Part shown: one piece after another, positions 8,768 to 17,042 of the stretch
Numbering within the stretch: the first letter of the stretch is position 1
Layout of the letters: every line of letters starts with the position of its first letter
Assembly (NCBI GenBank): GCA_016840125.1
Contig: JAEOSY010000461.1
Span: 1 to 34,555, forward strand
Direction: 5' to 3'
Source of the DNA: Candidatus Helarchaeota archaeon
Lineage (GTDB): Archaea; Asgardarchaeota; Lokiarchaeia; Helarchaeales; HEL-GB-A
Length of the DNA stretch: 34,555 nt
Program-made: the position numbers and the translations under genes
The notes under the pieces: generated by a model
Told to the model about the DNA's origin: nothing
Databases searched by the model: none
What the model saw: the letters and a program-made list of their open reading frames with translations, nothing else

Positions 8768-9772
8768 TTAGCTCCATTTTTTATATATTATGAAAGGTGA
8801 AACTCCTGCAATTCCCCAAATACTCAAAATTAAGAAGGAGATATTAGTCCAATTATGTTCAATTTTCATAGTACCTAGGTATAAAACACTTAACAGGGTC
8901 GTCTGAGCACATTTCTCGATTAAAGGAAACGAGAGTCTATCAATCGTATCATCCTCTGTATGATAATATGGGTACATGGCCCCCCCTTCAAAAATAGAAA
9001 CACATGGGATGTTGACACTCCAAAAAGTATCATGGTCAAATCGCGCTGTCTCAGGATAAGGTGAGTTAGTCTTAGAAAAGGTAACATTGACGATTGATGC
9101 TGTAGCAATAATTGAATCAGCTAGCCAATTTGATTGCTCATTCTTAATGATCGTTAAATAACTACCGTATCCAATCATATCTAAATTTATTACAGCAACA
9201 ATTTTCGATAATTCATCTATGTGTTGCGTTACCCAAACTTGTGAACCAATAAAAGCTTGTTCTTCCCCTGCAAACGCTACGAAAAGAAGGGTTCTGTTCA
9301 AAATGTAATTATTTTGGATGACTTGCATCACTTCTATACAAACTGCAACTGCAGCTGCATTGTCATTGGCACCAGGGGCAGTTCCTCCACTTGAAATTGA
9401 GTCATAATGCGCGGAGATGATAACAATTTCATCTTTTAAATTCGTGCCATTTATCCGTGCTACCACGTTCAAACTATCTGTTTCATTAAATCGCCAAGTT
9501 TCGAATGTACAATCCGTAACATTTAAGGTCCCATTAAGTGTCGAACGAATATAGCCCGCTGATAGGTTGCATTCTATAGTTCCAGTCAATCGTGTAGTGT
9601 AAGAGCATAAATCTTCCGTGATATTATAAATTCTCTCAATACTAATTTCATTTAGTAAGGAGATATCAAATTGATTTAATCCGTACGAATTTGCTCTGTT
9701 TCCAATACCCAAAAAAAACCCCGTTAAAAAAATTGATAATAGAGCAATCAGAAAATATTTTTGAGCCTTCAT
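8768..9772 (-). CDS. Exported, membrane-anchored M28 family metallopeptidase
   Basis: M28 peptidases are di-zinc aminopeptidases or carboxypeptidases. The expected ligands are all here: His122 (ISAHYDS), Asp137 (GANDNAAA), Glu170/Glu171 (FAGEEQAF, catalytic Glu then ligand), Asp198 (NLDMIGYG) and His271 (YYHTEDD). Residues 1-28 form a signal peptide or N-terminal anchor (basic start, then a hydrophobic core), and residues about 311-330 form a C-terminal membrane segment with a KKWS tail, so the enzyme should sit on the outer face of the cell membrane. About ten N-x-S/T sequons between residues 50 and 312 fit an N-glycosylated surface protein. The likely role is trimming extracellular peptides for uptake. 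The ATG at 9772 gives the complete signal peptide. Confidence 0.92.
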   Translation of the reverse strand: MKAQKYFLIALLSIFLTGFFLGIGNRANSYGLNQFDISLLNEISIERIYNITEDLCSYTTRLTGTIECNLSAGYIRSTLNGTLNVTDCTFETWRFNETDSLNVVARINGTNLKDEIVIISAHYDSISSGGTAPGANDNAAAVAVCIEVMQVIQNNYILNRTLLFVAFAGEEQAFIGSQVWVTQHIDELSKIVAVINLDMIGYGSYLTIIKNEQSNWLADSIIATASIVNVTFSKTNSPYPETARFDHDTFWSVNIPCVSIFEGGAMYPYYHTEDDTIDRLSFPLIEKCAQTTLLSVLYLGTMKIEHNWTNISFLILSIWGIAGVSPFIIYKKWS

Positions 9773-10205
9773 TTTAACGCGCTTTGTAAACTCATTTTAG
9801 TATTCAATCGAACTGGATCATGTTTTATTACAAAAAAAGGTTTAGTCTCGCCTCTTCTTTGTAATATTTATAGCAACCGATTTCTTAAAAGGGTTAAATA
9901 AATTTTCGTTTTAGAAGTCTAACTTCATATTCCGAGTCGAGACCTTTAATCTTTTACTCATTTTACCAAAATCTCAAATAAGTGTAAATCCCTTTTGCTA
10001 TTAATGTGCGCGCCTTATAATAGAACAAAATACAAGGAATATAACATCATTTTTAATTTGTCAAAAATACTTGAAGCACTCAATCTCAATAACCTTTTAT
10101 AATTAGATAACAACCTACGCGCGCGAAGATCGTATTGATCTTCCTCATGAAATAAACATAAATGACGCCCAATTTGACCGATCAAGAGACCATTAGATTC
10201 TGTCA

Positions 10206-10230
10206 TGATCAATAAATGATCAAGTGATCA
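10206..10230. repeat. Three TGATCA palindromes in 25 bases
   Basis: The 6-bp palindrome TGATCA occurs three times, with centre spacings of 11 and 8 bases, in otherwise AT-rich DNA. This could be a cluster of protein-binding sites, or of GATC sites for a methylase. The role is unknown. Confidence 0.4.
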
Positions 10231-10409
10231 ATAGATATTTGAAATTATAATTTTCAAAAAACCAATTACTCACTAAAAACAAAGGCCAAAGTGCCAAAAA
10301 CGAGGCTCTGCACGACAAAATATCCAAAACTTTAAATAGGGATGAATGTGTTTTACATATTGATTACTTCATGGATAGTGGAGGATCAAACCTCGATTAT
10401 CCTAAGAAT

Positions 10410-10417
10410 CTTATATA
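10410..10417 (+). promoter_or_regulatory. TATA box of the histone gene
   Basis: cttatata lies 39-46 bases ahead of the ATG at 10456. A transcription start near 10439 leaves a leader of about 17 bases that contains the GAAGGGA ribosome binding site. Confidence 0.5.
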
Positions 10418-10455
10418 CCTACCACTAAATTGAAAAATAATTGAAGGGAGAAAAT

Positions 10456-10671
10456 ATGGCAAAGAAACGTTATTTTGCTTGGAGTCCTCTCCGAGCACTA
10501 ATGGCTAGTGTAGGTGCAAAAATCGTGGCCCGCGAAGCAGTTGGATATCTGATTGAATGGTTACAAAACACATCAGTCGATCTAACAGCAAGAGCACTCG
10601 TCTTAGCACGACATGCTAAGCGAAAGAAAGTTACAAAAGGCGATATCGCCCTAGCTATCAAAGGCTTCTAA
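10456..10671 (+). CDS. Archaeal histone
   Basis: This 71-residue protein is a single histone fold that should dimerise and wrap DNA. The pattern follows archaeal HMf-type histones: an N-terminal helix with SPLRALMASVGAK, the long central helix from AREAVGYLIEWL through LTARALVLARHAKR, the second loop RKKVTKGDI and the final helix ALAIKGF. Loop residues Lys/Arg (AKRKKVTK) match the DNA-contacting positions. The ATG at 10456 is chosen because GAAGGGA (10444-10450) sits 5 bases before it; the in-frame TTG at 10441 lies upstream of that site and is unlikely. There is no N- or C-terminal tail beyond a few residues. The gene is convergent with the longin-like gene, with a T8 run between. Confidence 0.94.
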   Translation: MAKKRYFAWSPLRALMASVGAKIVAREAVGYLIEWLQNTSVDLTARALVLARHAKRKKVTKGDIALAIKGF

Positions 10672-10702
10672 ATTAAAAAGCACTTACTAATTCCTTTCCC
10701 CA

Positions 10703-10710
10703 TTTTTTTT
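10703..10710 (+). terminator. T-run terminator after the histone gene
   Basis: Eight consecutive T lie 31 bases after the histone stop codon, between the two convergent genes. Confidence 0.5.
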
Positions 10711-10718
10711 AATCGCAG

Positions 10719-11399
10719 CTAAGCTTTTCTTACTCTAGATGATTTATGTTTTTGAATTGACACGAATCCCGATTTGGTGTAAGATCTTAAAACCGAGAGG
10801 AGATTTCGTGGATCTTGGTTTGTGACTTGAGCGATCTCGAAAATTGAATTCGATCCATTTATTAGCTTGAAAAGAACCCGCCGAGCTTCTGAAAGGCGTT
10901 CCAAGGCCTCCGGAACTATGTGGCTCTGTGGCACTAACTCAGCATACTCTTCAATTAACTGAGATTCTTGCATCAAATCAAACTTCAGCAAATAACCTGA
11001 GAGAATTTCCTTAACAACTTGATTAAAAGGTGAGAGATCTGATGAAGTTAAATGTAGATTATCTCTCAAAACCATCTCAACAAAACTATCAGAAATTTGG
11101 ATTAGGATCGATTTTACATCAGTTTCTTGCACATCTGTCGAACCTAAAATGAGAAGTAAATCATTCTGAGATAAGAATGAAAAGTCCATTATTTCTGTTT
11201 TATACGCAACTGGAGTGCCAATACCAATCTCATTTGCAAAGCTTGCGATTGCACTCAAAAACCCTGCTACCAACGCTGAATCCATTTCTTTCGTTTTACA
11301 TTCTACTTGATGATCTTTCTGTATTAGTTTTCTCACCGGATTTACGTGAAAAATTGGAATACCGTCTTTCAAGATAAAAACATTGTGGATTTCTGGCAT
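10719..11399 (-). CDS. Longin/roadblock-like domain protein with C-terminal winged helix
   Basis: The 226-residue protein begins MPEIHNVFILKDGIPIFHV, followed by DSALVAGFLSAIASFANEIG and a strand pair ending DLLLILGS. This beta-beta-alpha pattern (residues 1 to about 110) is that of longin or roadblock folds, which Asgard archaea have in large numbers and which in eukaryotes regulate small GTPases. The C-terminal 60 residues (INGSNSIFEIAQVTNQD, LLSVLRSYTKSGFVSI) read as a winged helix. The start at 11399 is supported by AGGTGAG (11403-11409, minus strand) 6 bases ahead; an upstream in-frame ATG at 11453 would add 18 residues without homologous character. The partner GTPase is not in the window. 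The fold assignment is by pattern only. Confidence 0.65.
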   Translation of the reverse strand: MPEIHNVFILKDGIPIFHVNPVRKLIQKDHQVECKTKEMDSALVAGFLSAIASFANEIGIGTPVAYKTEIMDFSFLSQNDLLLILGSTDVQETDVKSILIQISDSFVEMVLRDNLHLTSSDLSPFNQVVKEILSGYLLKFDLMQESQLIEEYAELVPQSHIVPEALERLSEARRVLFKLINGSNSIFEIAQVTNQDPRNLLSVLRSYTKSGFVSIQKHKSSRVRKA

Positions 11400-11775
11400 A
11401 CTCTCACCTAAGCAGTAATTACCTCTTGATTTCCACTCGATAAAAAAGCCCATAATATCCGCGTATTACTAAAAATTTAGAATAACCATAGCTTTTTATT
11501 TAAAAATAGAGGATTTTAGGGCTAATTCCTAAATTTAAACTAACTCAGTTAATTATCCGCTCACTATAAGAAGGATTGAAATCCGGTTTTGGCTTTTTTC
11601 AGGTACTCCGAAAATTTAATTTTTTGTAAGTTAGGTTTTTATAGTTTTTTTCGCACAATATATACAAATAGAATCAAAGGGAATGTGATATAGCCACAAC
11701 ATGACAGATCCGTGTTGGAATTGAAAGTTCAATTACTATTATTTTGACAAAAAGATATCAAAAATTTAGTGGAAA

Positions 11776-11797
11776 TTTATCTAAAATTTTAGATAAA
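11776..11797. promoter_or_regulatory. Perfect 22-bp palindrome, candidate operator for nrdD
   Basis: The half-site TTTATCTAAAA is followed by its exact reverse complement with no gap. It ends 13 bases before the TATA box of nrdD, a usual place for an archaeal dimeric regulator to act on the BRE/TATA. The regulator is unknown. Confidence 0.5.
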
Positions 11798-11810
11798 ACT
11801 ATCAAAATAA

Positions 11811-11819
11811 TTTTATAAA
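11811..11819 (+). promoter_or_regulatory. TATA box for nrdD
   Basis: ttttataaa follows an A-rich stretch that could be a BRE. It implies transcription from about 11840 and an untranslated leader of about 80 bases, long for this window. Confidence 0.4.
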
Positions 11820-11923
11820 GTAAGAAAGTATAATCATGTTTACCTTTGTGGAAGGAAGTTTAACATTTAAGATTTCACAACTCTTCCCATTAATTAAAAA
11901 CTGGAAGAGAACTCCACCTTTGA

Positions 11924-14900
11924 ATGAAAAAATTGGTGACAAAAATGGTAACAACAGATAACTCTCGCTTAATAAACGATATGCTCCCTGAAGTGCGAAC
12001 TAGTCGCATGGATGTTGAACCCTTTGATAGTAAAAGAATTATTGAATCACTTATGCGTGAGACTGGTGTCAATCGTGATGCCGCGGAGAAAGTCACAAAA
12101 ACAGTCCTAAAAAGAATCATCCAATCGAATGTTCAATGGCTCTCTGGACCCCAAATCCGGGAAATGTGCAGCTCAGTTCTTGCTGAAATGGGGCTCTTAG
12201 AAGCACGTAAACGCTATACTCGGATCGGAATGCCTTTGATGGATTACGAGGCCCTTCTTACTATGGGTATTAAAGAGAATGCCAATCAATATAATAACCC
12301 TGAATCCATTCATAGTTGGGCAGCAGATCGGATCTCTGCAGAATACACATTACTTCGATTATTAAAGGAGGAACAATCGAAAGCTCATCTTCAAGGTGAC
12401 CTTCACGTCCATATGCTCCGGTACTTCGATTTAAGACCATTTTGCCAGGAGTGGGACCTTCGGATGATTCTGAAATATGGTCTCCCCCCTTGTGGCTGGG
12501 CTCACTCGGCCGTTTCGAAACCTGCAAATCATGCCATGGTAGCTATTCTTCACGCTGCGAAGTGGCTGGGGATTGTACAGGGCGAATTTAGTGGAGGCCA
12601 GGGATATGATAATTTCACAGTATTTTTAGCCCCCTATTTAAGAGGCGCTACTTATGAAGAGGCAAAACAGTTAGCACAATGTTTTCTTTTTGAGTCAAAT
12701 CAGATCTATGCAGCTCGTGGAGCACAAGTACCTTTTACTTCTATTTCGTGTCTCCCCACTATCCCAGAAAGTTTGAGAGATGTTCCCGCTGTAAGTTTTC
12801 AGGGAAAATATGATGGGATTTATGGAGATTATGTTGATGAGTGTAACATGTTTTTCCGGGCTTTATCCGAAGTCTATTACAAAGGAGACGGCACAGGCAA
12901 ATTATTCAACTTTCCAAAACACGAAATCAAGCTGAAGAAAGAATGGTTGAAGGAATTCGAGGATGAATACTTACTCATCAGTAAAGAAGCCGCCAAGTTT
13001 GGACTTCCCTATTATCTCAATATGGTCGCCGATTGGATGCCTGATGAAGTGCATTCACAATGTCTCCCTTATTCGGAGCATTTAATTGCACGAATTAATG
13101 GTGTAATTGAATACCTACCTATTGGAAAAATTGTGACAGAAGAATTACATATTTTAAATTATCAAGAATCAGAAATCAAAGAACCTACTTGGATTGAGCC
13201 CCGTAATGAGATTGATGTCCTCTCAATTAATCCAATAACGAAAGAAATTGAATTCCAACCTGTGACTAATTTAATGTATAATCCCAAAAAGTCAAAAATT
13301 ATTCAATTCCAAACCGAAGGTGGGCTTCAAATTGCAACGAACGAGGCTCATCCATTGATTGTCTTGGACTCCTATAACCAGAAATTAGTATCTAGGAAAG
13401 CTAATGATGTTAAAGTTGGAGATTATATCTTAAAAATGACGAAATGGGATTCTGACTTGGATTTTCCAACAGAATTTGACTTAATTGATATTTTATTAAA
13501 ATTAAATGAAACGGCTAACATCTCAGTTTATGGGATTGATGATACCTTACTAAGACGCGAAGATCAATCAGTTTTAGCAAAGATTCTGGATGTTCCAAAA
13601 GATCGAATTGGCTGGTGGCGCCGATCTAATAGCATTAGTCTAGAAGCCTTTTTACAATTAGAAACAAATTCAAACAACAGACGTAATCTGAAACTAGTAC
13701 CTAAAGGCGGAAAGGGATTCATAAATGCTAAGATAAAATGTGATAAAAAATTAATGGCATTTCTTGGATATTACTTGGCAGAAGGATCCATCCATAAAAA
13801 CCGAGGAATTCGATTATCCTTTAATCCAAACGAAAATCAAGAGATAGCTGAAGTAGAATATCTTATAAATGAAATCTTTGGACTAAAAACTAAAAAGCAT
13901 ATCCAGATTGATCCCGAAAAGAACTATAACCATTGCAATATAAGCGTAGATTCTTATTTGATTTTGAAGTTGATTAATTATTGGGATCTAGGAATCGACG
14001 CACGGTCAAAAAAGCTACCAAATTTCATTTATAGCCTCCCGAACGAGTTAACAAAACATTTAATTAGGACACTCTTTCTTGGTGATGGATATTTCAGGAT
14101 AATGGAAAAGTCTGTCGAAGTCTCACTTCACATAACAAGTGAAAAATTAATCGAAGGTATTTATTATCTACTCCTAAAACACGGGATCAATTCAACCATT
14201 CACAGAAGAGAAAAATCCATTATTTTATCTATCGAAAGACATGAATCAATGGAACTATTCATGAATTGTATTCCCGAATGGAGAGCAGAGTACTATCAAA
14301 GAAGACCTAATCATGATAGGTATCTCGCTACTATTTCCAAAAGATATCCCGCCACACTTGTTGATAAGGCAAAAATACGGGATAGAAAACTAAAGGGAAT
14401 GGTCTCGCAAATCCAGAAGCAAAATCGTACGCTTGGAGATGAATTTCTAAAGAGTATACCCGATCACGCAAAATCTGGGTTACTTCAGATTTTGATGAAC
14501 AGCGACTATTTCAACTTAGTTAGAATTAAGAAAAAAGAAATAACAGGAGACGCAGAGCATTTCTATGATGTTGAAGTTGGGATGCTAGGGCGGAAAGGTA
14601 ATTTTGTTCATGGCGATGGCTTGATAACTCATAATTGCTGTCGGATCATCCTTACTCCCGAAGGAATTCGGAAGATCTGTCATGACCCTGATCTCTTCGA
14701 TTGGCACAAATCTTATATGAATATGGGAAGCCTCCAGAGCGTTAGTTTGAACCTTCCCCGGTATGCTTATCAAGCAAATGGAGATGATGATCGCCTCTTC
14801 GAAGTCCTTGACCATAATCTTGAACTTGCTCGCGATATTCTATTTATTAAGCAGCAAGTAATCCAAAAGGGGATGAAAAACAAGCTCATTCCTATGTGTG

Positions 14901-17020
14901 CCAGTAAAATTGAGGGAACCCCTCTTCTTGACTTCCGTAAGCAATCCCTCTCCGTTGGGTTCGTTGGGCTGAACGAGTGCGTACTTTCCCATACCGGAAA
15001 TGAACTTCACGAAACCAACGAAGCGTACGAATTTGGCAAGAAAATTCTTCACCACCTATCAAATAAATGCGATGAATTTACTCAATCCAACCTTGTGAAA
15101 TTTTCCCTCTGGGAACAACCGGCCGAATCCTTGAAATCTGATGAATTAATACTACTCTATGATAAGAACAAGCATCTTTTTGGTTTAACCGAGATTTCCA
15201 AAGCTATGATCGATAGTGCTACTAGTACATGTGGGTTTGATAAGAATGGCCAACCTAAGTTAATGAAAGTTGAGAAATTGATAAAACATCCAAAACGCAA
15301 TACTATTAAAATTAGAAGTCAACATGGCTCAATTTCTGTGACTAACAGTCATTCACTCTTTTCGGTTGATGAAAATCTAAATATTATAGAAATTACGGGG
15401 AAAGATGTCAAGATTGGAACACCTTTATTAATGCCTCGGGAAATTTCTGTTTCAGAGAACAATTCCCCCTTAGATCTGGATGGTTGTTGTGAATGTATAG
15501 TCGAGGATGGTGTCCATTTCGTTAAACAAGCTCTAACTAAAGCCTATCGATTTATTAACAAATCCTTTGATTTGGGATATATCCTTGGACATTACATTGC
15601 TGAAGGAACAATGAAAGGCATCACTATCACCTGTGGAAATGATAAATCTGAAATGGAAAAAGTCGCTGAATTAGTCGAGAGGATTTTTGGACTCCCCACC
15701 ACCCTCGGAAAACATCATAAAGAAGGATATTTACCAGTATATGATATAACTAGTCGGTCAAAATTAGCAAATAATATCTTTACAAGAGGAATCGGATTAG
15801 AACCCGCACTTTCGACAACAAAGGAAATTCCTCCATTCCTATATAATGCCCCTATTGATTGTGTAAAAGGATTCCTTGCAGCATATATTGTTGGTGATGG
15901 ATCGATTAATGATTATACAAAAGATGATTTACCAAGACGTGATATTTATGTTAGAATCTGGACATCCTCTAAAAAACTTGTCTTTGGAATAAATTTCTTA
16001 TTAAAGCGTTTGGGAATTGTTGCTCGTATATCGAAACGTGAATTTGATCAAGAAAAGACCCCAACTTGGCATGATGCTTATGAATTACGAATTGTGGGCA
16101 AAAAGAATATGTCACTCTTGAGGGATTTCGTTCCGGAAATACCTGACGTTTCTGGACATGATACATCCCCAGCTATTGACCTGAATCCCTGGATGAAGCG
16201 TCTAAACACTGAATTAAAAGAGATTCACGGAATATCTCTAAGGAAGCTTGTTACAGCTGGGCATATACCTTTTGTTGCAGCTAAATGCGCGCAACCGACC
16301 TATAATCGAAATATTTCTGAAAGTGCATTATTAAAAACTTTGGAGAAACTTCATGAGCTTGGATATTCTACCCCAGCTAGTGTCAAATTACACACCTTCT
16401 TCAAGAAGAACACTCTTACGGCGGTTCTCGAAATAGAAACTGAAGAAATCATTGATCATGTATATGATTTGTCTGTTCCTGAAAATGAAAATTTTATTGC
16501 AGGAATTGGTCAAATTTACGCCCATAATTCCACCGCCGAACGCTTTGCGAAACTTGATAGAATTCATTATCCCACACAGGCAATCCCCTTAGGTGACCGT
16601 GAATCGAATGCGGTTTATTATACCAATTCAGACCATCTGAATTATGCGGCTGACATCTCACTTCTCGACCGTATCAATAAACAAGCCGAGTTTCATCCAA
16701 TAGTTCAAGGAGGCGTAATTACTCATATCTGGATGGGCGAAGCATATCCTGATCCCGAAGGGCTCTGGAAATTTACAAAAGCAATAGCGCATACGCCTAC
16801 TGCCTACTTCACCTTCACGAAAGATTTTACTCAATGTTTGAAATGCTTGAAATTTATCAATGGAATCTACAATACCTGTCCGCATTGTGGGGCATCAGAT
16901 GAGCACATTGAGTGGTGGTCCCGGGTTACTGGCTATTATTCCCGCGTGAAACGCTTTAATCAAGGCAAATTCCAAGAATGGCACGATCGTAAGCGATACG
17001 ATGTTGCCGCCTCTATCTAA
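11924..17020 (+). CDS. nrdD: Anaerobic (class III) ribonucleoside-triphosphate reductase NrdD precursor with two inteins
   Basis: NrdD makes deoxyribonucleotides anaerobically using a glycyl radical. The 1698-residue precursor splits into exteins 1-379, 905-1068 and 1536-1698, giving a 706-residue enzyme after splicing, normal for the family. An ATP-cone occupies about residues 28-98. Candidate active-site cysteines are Cys190 (PPCGW) and Cys276 (TSISC). The C-terminal zinc site is CLKC (1638-1641) plus CPHC (1652-1655), and the glycyl radical is Gly1670 in RVTGYYSR (678 in the mature enzyme). Splicing joins HSQ to CCRII and EQPAE to STAERFAKLD, restoring conserved NrdD sequence. Exteins are GC-richer than the inteins. 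The activase NrdG is not in this window, so it must be encoded elsewhere. Confidence 0.96.
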   Translation: MKKLVTKMVTTDNSRLINDMLPEVRTSRMDVEPFDSKRIIESLMRETGVNRDAAEKVTKTVLKRIIQSNVQWLSGPQIREMCSSVLAEMGLLEARKRYTRIGMPLMDYEALLTMGIKENANQYNNPESIHSWAADRISAEYTLLRLLKEEQSKAHLQGDLHVHMLRYFDLRPFCQEWDLRMILKYGLPPCGWAHSAVSKPANHAMVAILHAAKWLGIVQGEFSGGQGYDNFTVFLAPYLRGATYEEAKQLAQCFLFESNQIYAARGAQVPFTSISCLPTIPESLRDVPAVSFQGKYDGIYGDYVDECNMFFRALSEVYYKGDGTGKLFNFPKHEIKLKKEWLKEFEDEYLLISKEAAKFGLPYYLNMVADWMPDEVHSQCLPYSEHLIARINGVIEYLPIGKIVTEELHILNYQESEIKEPTWIEPRNEIDVLSINPITKEIEFQPVTNLMYNPKKSKIIQFQTEGGLQIATNEAHPLIVLDSYNQKLVSRKANDVKVGDYILKMTKWDSDLDFPTEFDLIDILLKLNETANISVYGIDDTLLRREDQSVLAKILDVPKDRIGWWRRSNSISLEAFLQLETNSNNRRNLKLVPKGGKGFINAKIKCDKKLMAFLGYYLAEGSIHKNRGIRLSFNPNENQEIAEVEYLINEIFGLKTKKHIQIDPEKNYNHCNISVDSYLILKLINYWDLGIDARSKKLPNFIYSLPNELTKHLIRTLFLGDGYFRIMEKSVEVSLHITSEKLIEGIYYLLLKHGINSTIHRREKSIILSIERHESMELFMNCIPEWRAEYYQRRPNHDRYLATISKRYPATLVDKAKIRDRKLKGMVSQIQKQNRTLGDEFLKSIPDHAKSGLLQILMNSDYFNLVRIKKKEITGDAEHFYDVEVGMLGRKGNFVHGDGLITHNCCRIILTPEGIRKICHDPDLFDWHKSYMNMGSLQSVSLNLPRYAYQANGDDDRLFEVLDHNLELARDILFIKQQVIQKGMKNKLIPMCASKIEGTPLLDFRKQSLSVGFVGLNECVLSHTGNELHETNEAYEFGKKILHHLSNKCDEFTQSNLVKFSLWEQPAESLKSDELILLYDKNKHLFGLTEISKAMIDSATSTCGFDKNGQPKLMKVEKLIKHPKRNTIKIRSQHGSISVTNSHSLFSVDENLNIIEITGKDVKIGTPLLMPREISVSENNSPLDLDGCCECIVEDGVHFVKQALTKAYRFINKSFDLGYILGHYIAEGTMKGITITCGNDKSEMEKVAELVERIFGLPTTLGKHHKEGYLPVYDITSRSKLANNIFTRGIGLEPALSTTKEIPPFLYNAPIDCVKGFLAAYIVGDGSINDYTKDDLPRRDIYVRIWTSSKKLVFGINFLLKRLGIVARISKREFDQEKTPTWHDAYELRIVGKKNMSLLRDFVPEIPDVSGHDTSPAIDLNPWMKRLNTELKEIHGISLRKLVTAGHIPFVAAKCAQPTYNRNISESALLKTLEKLHELGYSTPASVKLHTFFKKNTLTAVLEIETEEIIDHVYDLSVPENENFIAGIGQIYAHNSTAERFAKLDRIHYPTQAIPLGDRESNAVYYTNSDHLNYAADISLLDRINKQAEFHPIVQGGVITHIWMGEAYPDPEGLWKFTKAIAHTPTAYFTFTKDFTQCLKCLKFINGIYNTCPHCGASDEHIEWWSRVTGYYSRVKRFNQGKFQEWHDRKRYDVAASI
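13061..14635 (+). mobile_element. Intein 1 of NrdD (525 residues, LAGLIDADG type)
   Basis: It spans residues 380-904 of the precursor. It begins with Cys380 (CLPYSEHL), has a block B with TNEAHPLI, and ends ITHN with Cys905 as the +1 nucleophile, so all splicing residues (Cys1, His/Asn, +1 Cys) are present. Two LAGLIDADG helices are visible, FLGYYLAEGSI and LIRTLFLGDGYF, each with an acidic residue, so the homing endonuclease may be active. The block F-like VEVGMLGRKGNFVHGDG precedes the C-terminal HN. The insertion is in the same enzyme family as the two inteins of Methanocaldococcus jannaschii NrdD. The segment is very AT-rich (15 G+C in the 60 bases 13921-13980). Confidence 0.92.
15128..16528 (+). 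mobile_element. Intein 2 of NrdD (467 residues, Ser1 type, LAGLIDADG)
   Basis: It spans residues 1069-1535. The first residue is Ser (SLKSDELILLYDKN), block B is SVTNSHSLFS, block F is VYDLSVPENENFIAG, and the end is IYAHN with Ser1536 as +1 nucleophile. Ser at both junctions, and the close match of the C-terminal block to archaeal DNA polymerase inteins, set it apart from intein 1. The endonuclease helices are LGHYIAEGTM and FLAAYIVGDGSI, both with acidic residues. It sits between EQPAE and STAERF. It is AT-rich (16 G+C in bases 15901-15960), unlike the exteins. Confidence 0.92.
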
Positions 17021-17033
17021 AATCCACAATTCC

Positions 17034-17042
17034 TTTTTTTTT
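17034..17042 (+). terminator. T-run terminator after nrdD
   Basis: Nine T begin 14 bases after the NrdD stop and overlap the last codon of the convergent regulator gene. Confidence 0.5.

Larger units (their letters stand above)
9773..10440. other. 668-base intergenic region between M28 peptidase and histone
   Basis: No secure gene is seen. A minus-strand frame at 10015-10206 would encode about 62 residues (ATG at 10206), but it has no ribosome binding site and no recognisable fold, so I do not call it. Immediately ahead of it are three copies of TGATCA (10206-10211, 10217-10222, 10225-10230). The right end holds nested short inverted repeats (gagg/cctc and aggat/atcct, 10381-10404) just before the histone TATA box. 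Confidence 0.45.
11454..11923. other. 470-base regulatory region between the longin-like gene and nrdD
   Basis: No gene is seen. The left end has a minus-strand TATA-like tttttaaataaaaa (near 11494-11507) for the longin-like gene. The right half holds the palindrome and TATA box described separately, followed by a leader of about 80 bases to the nrdD ATG. Confidence 0.5.

Noticed and set aside
10015..10212. Minus-strand frame of 62-65 codons before the histone gene
   Set aside because: Start is TTG or a weak ATG, no ribosome binding site and no known fold. Kept only as a remark because of the TGATCA cluster beside it.
15230..15245. Cys in STCGFDKN as the start of NrdD intein 2
   Set aside because: The extein junction EQPAE/STAERF is restored only if the intein starts at Ser1069 (15128), and SLKSDE fits a Ser1 intein start.
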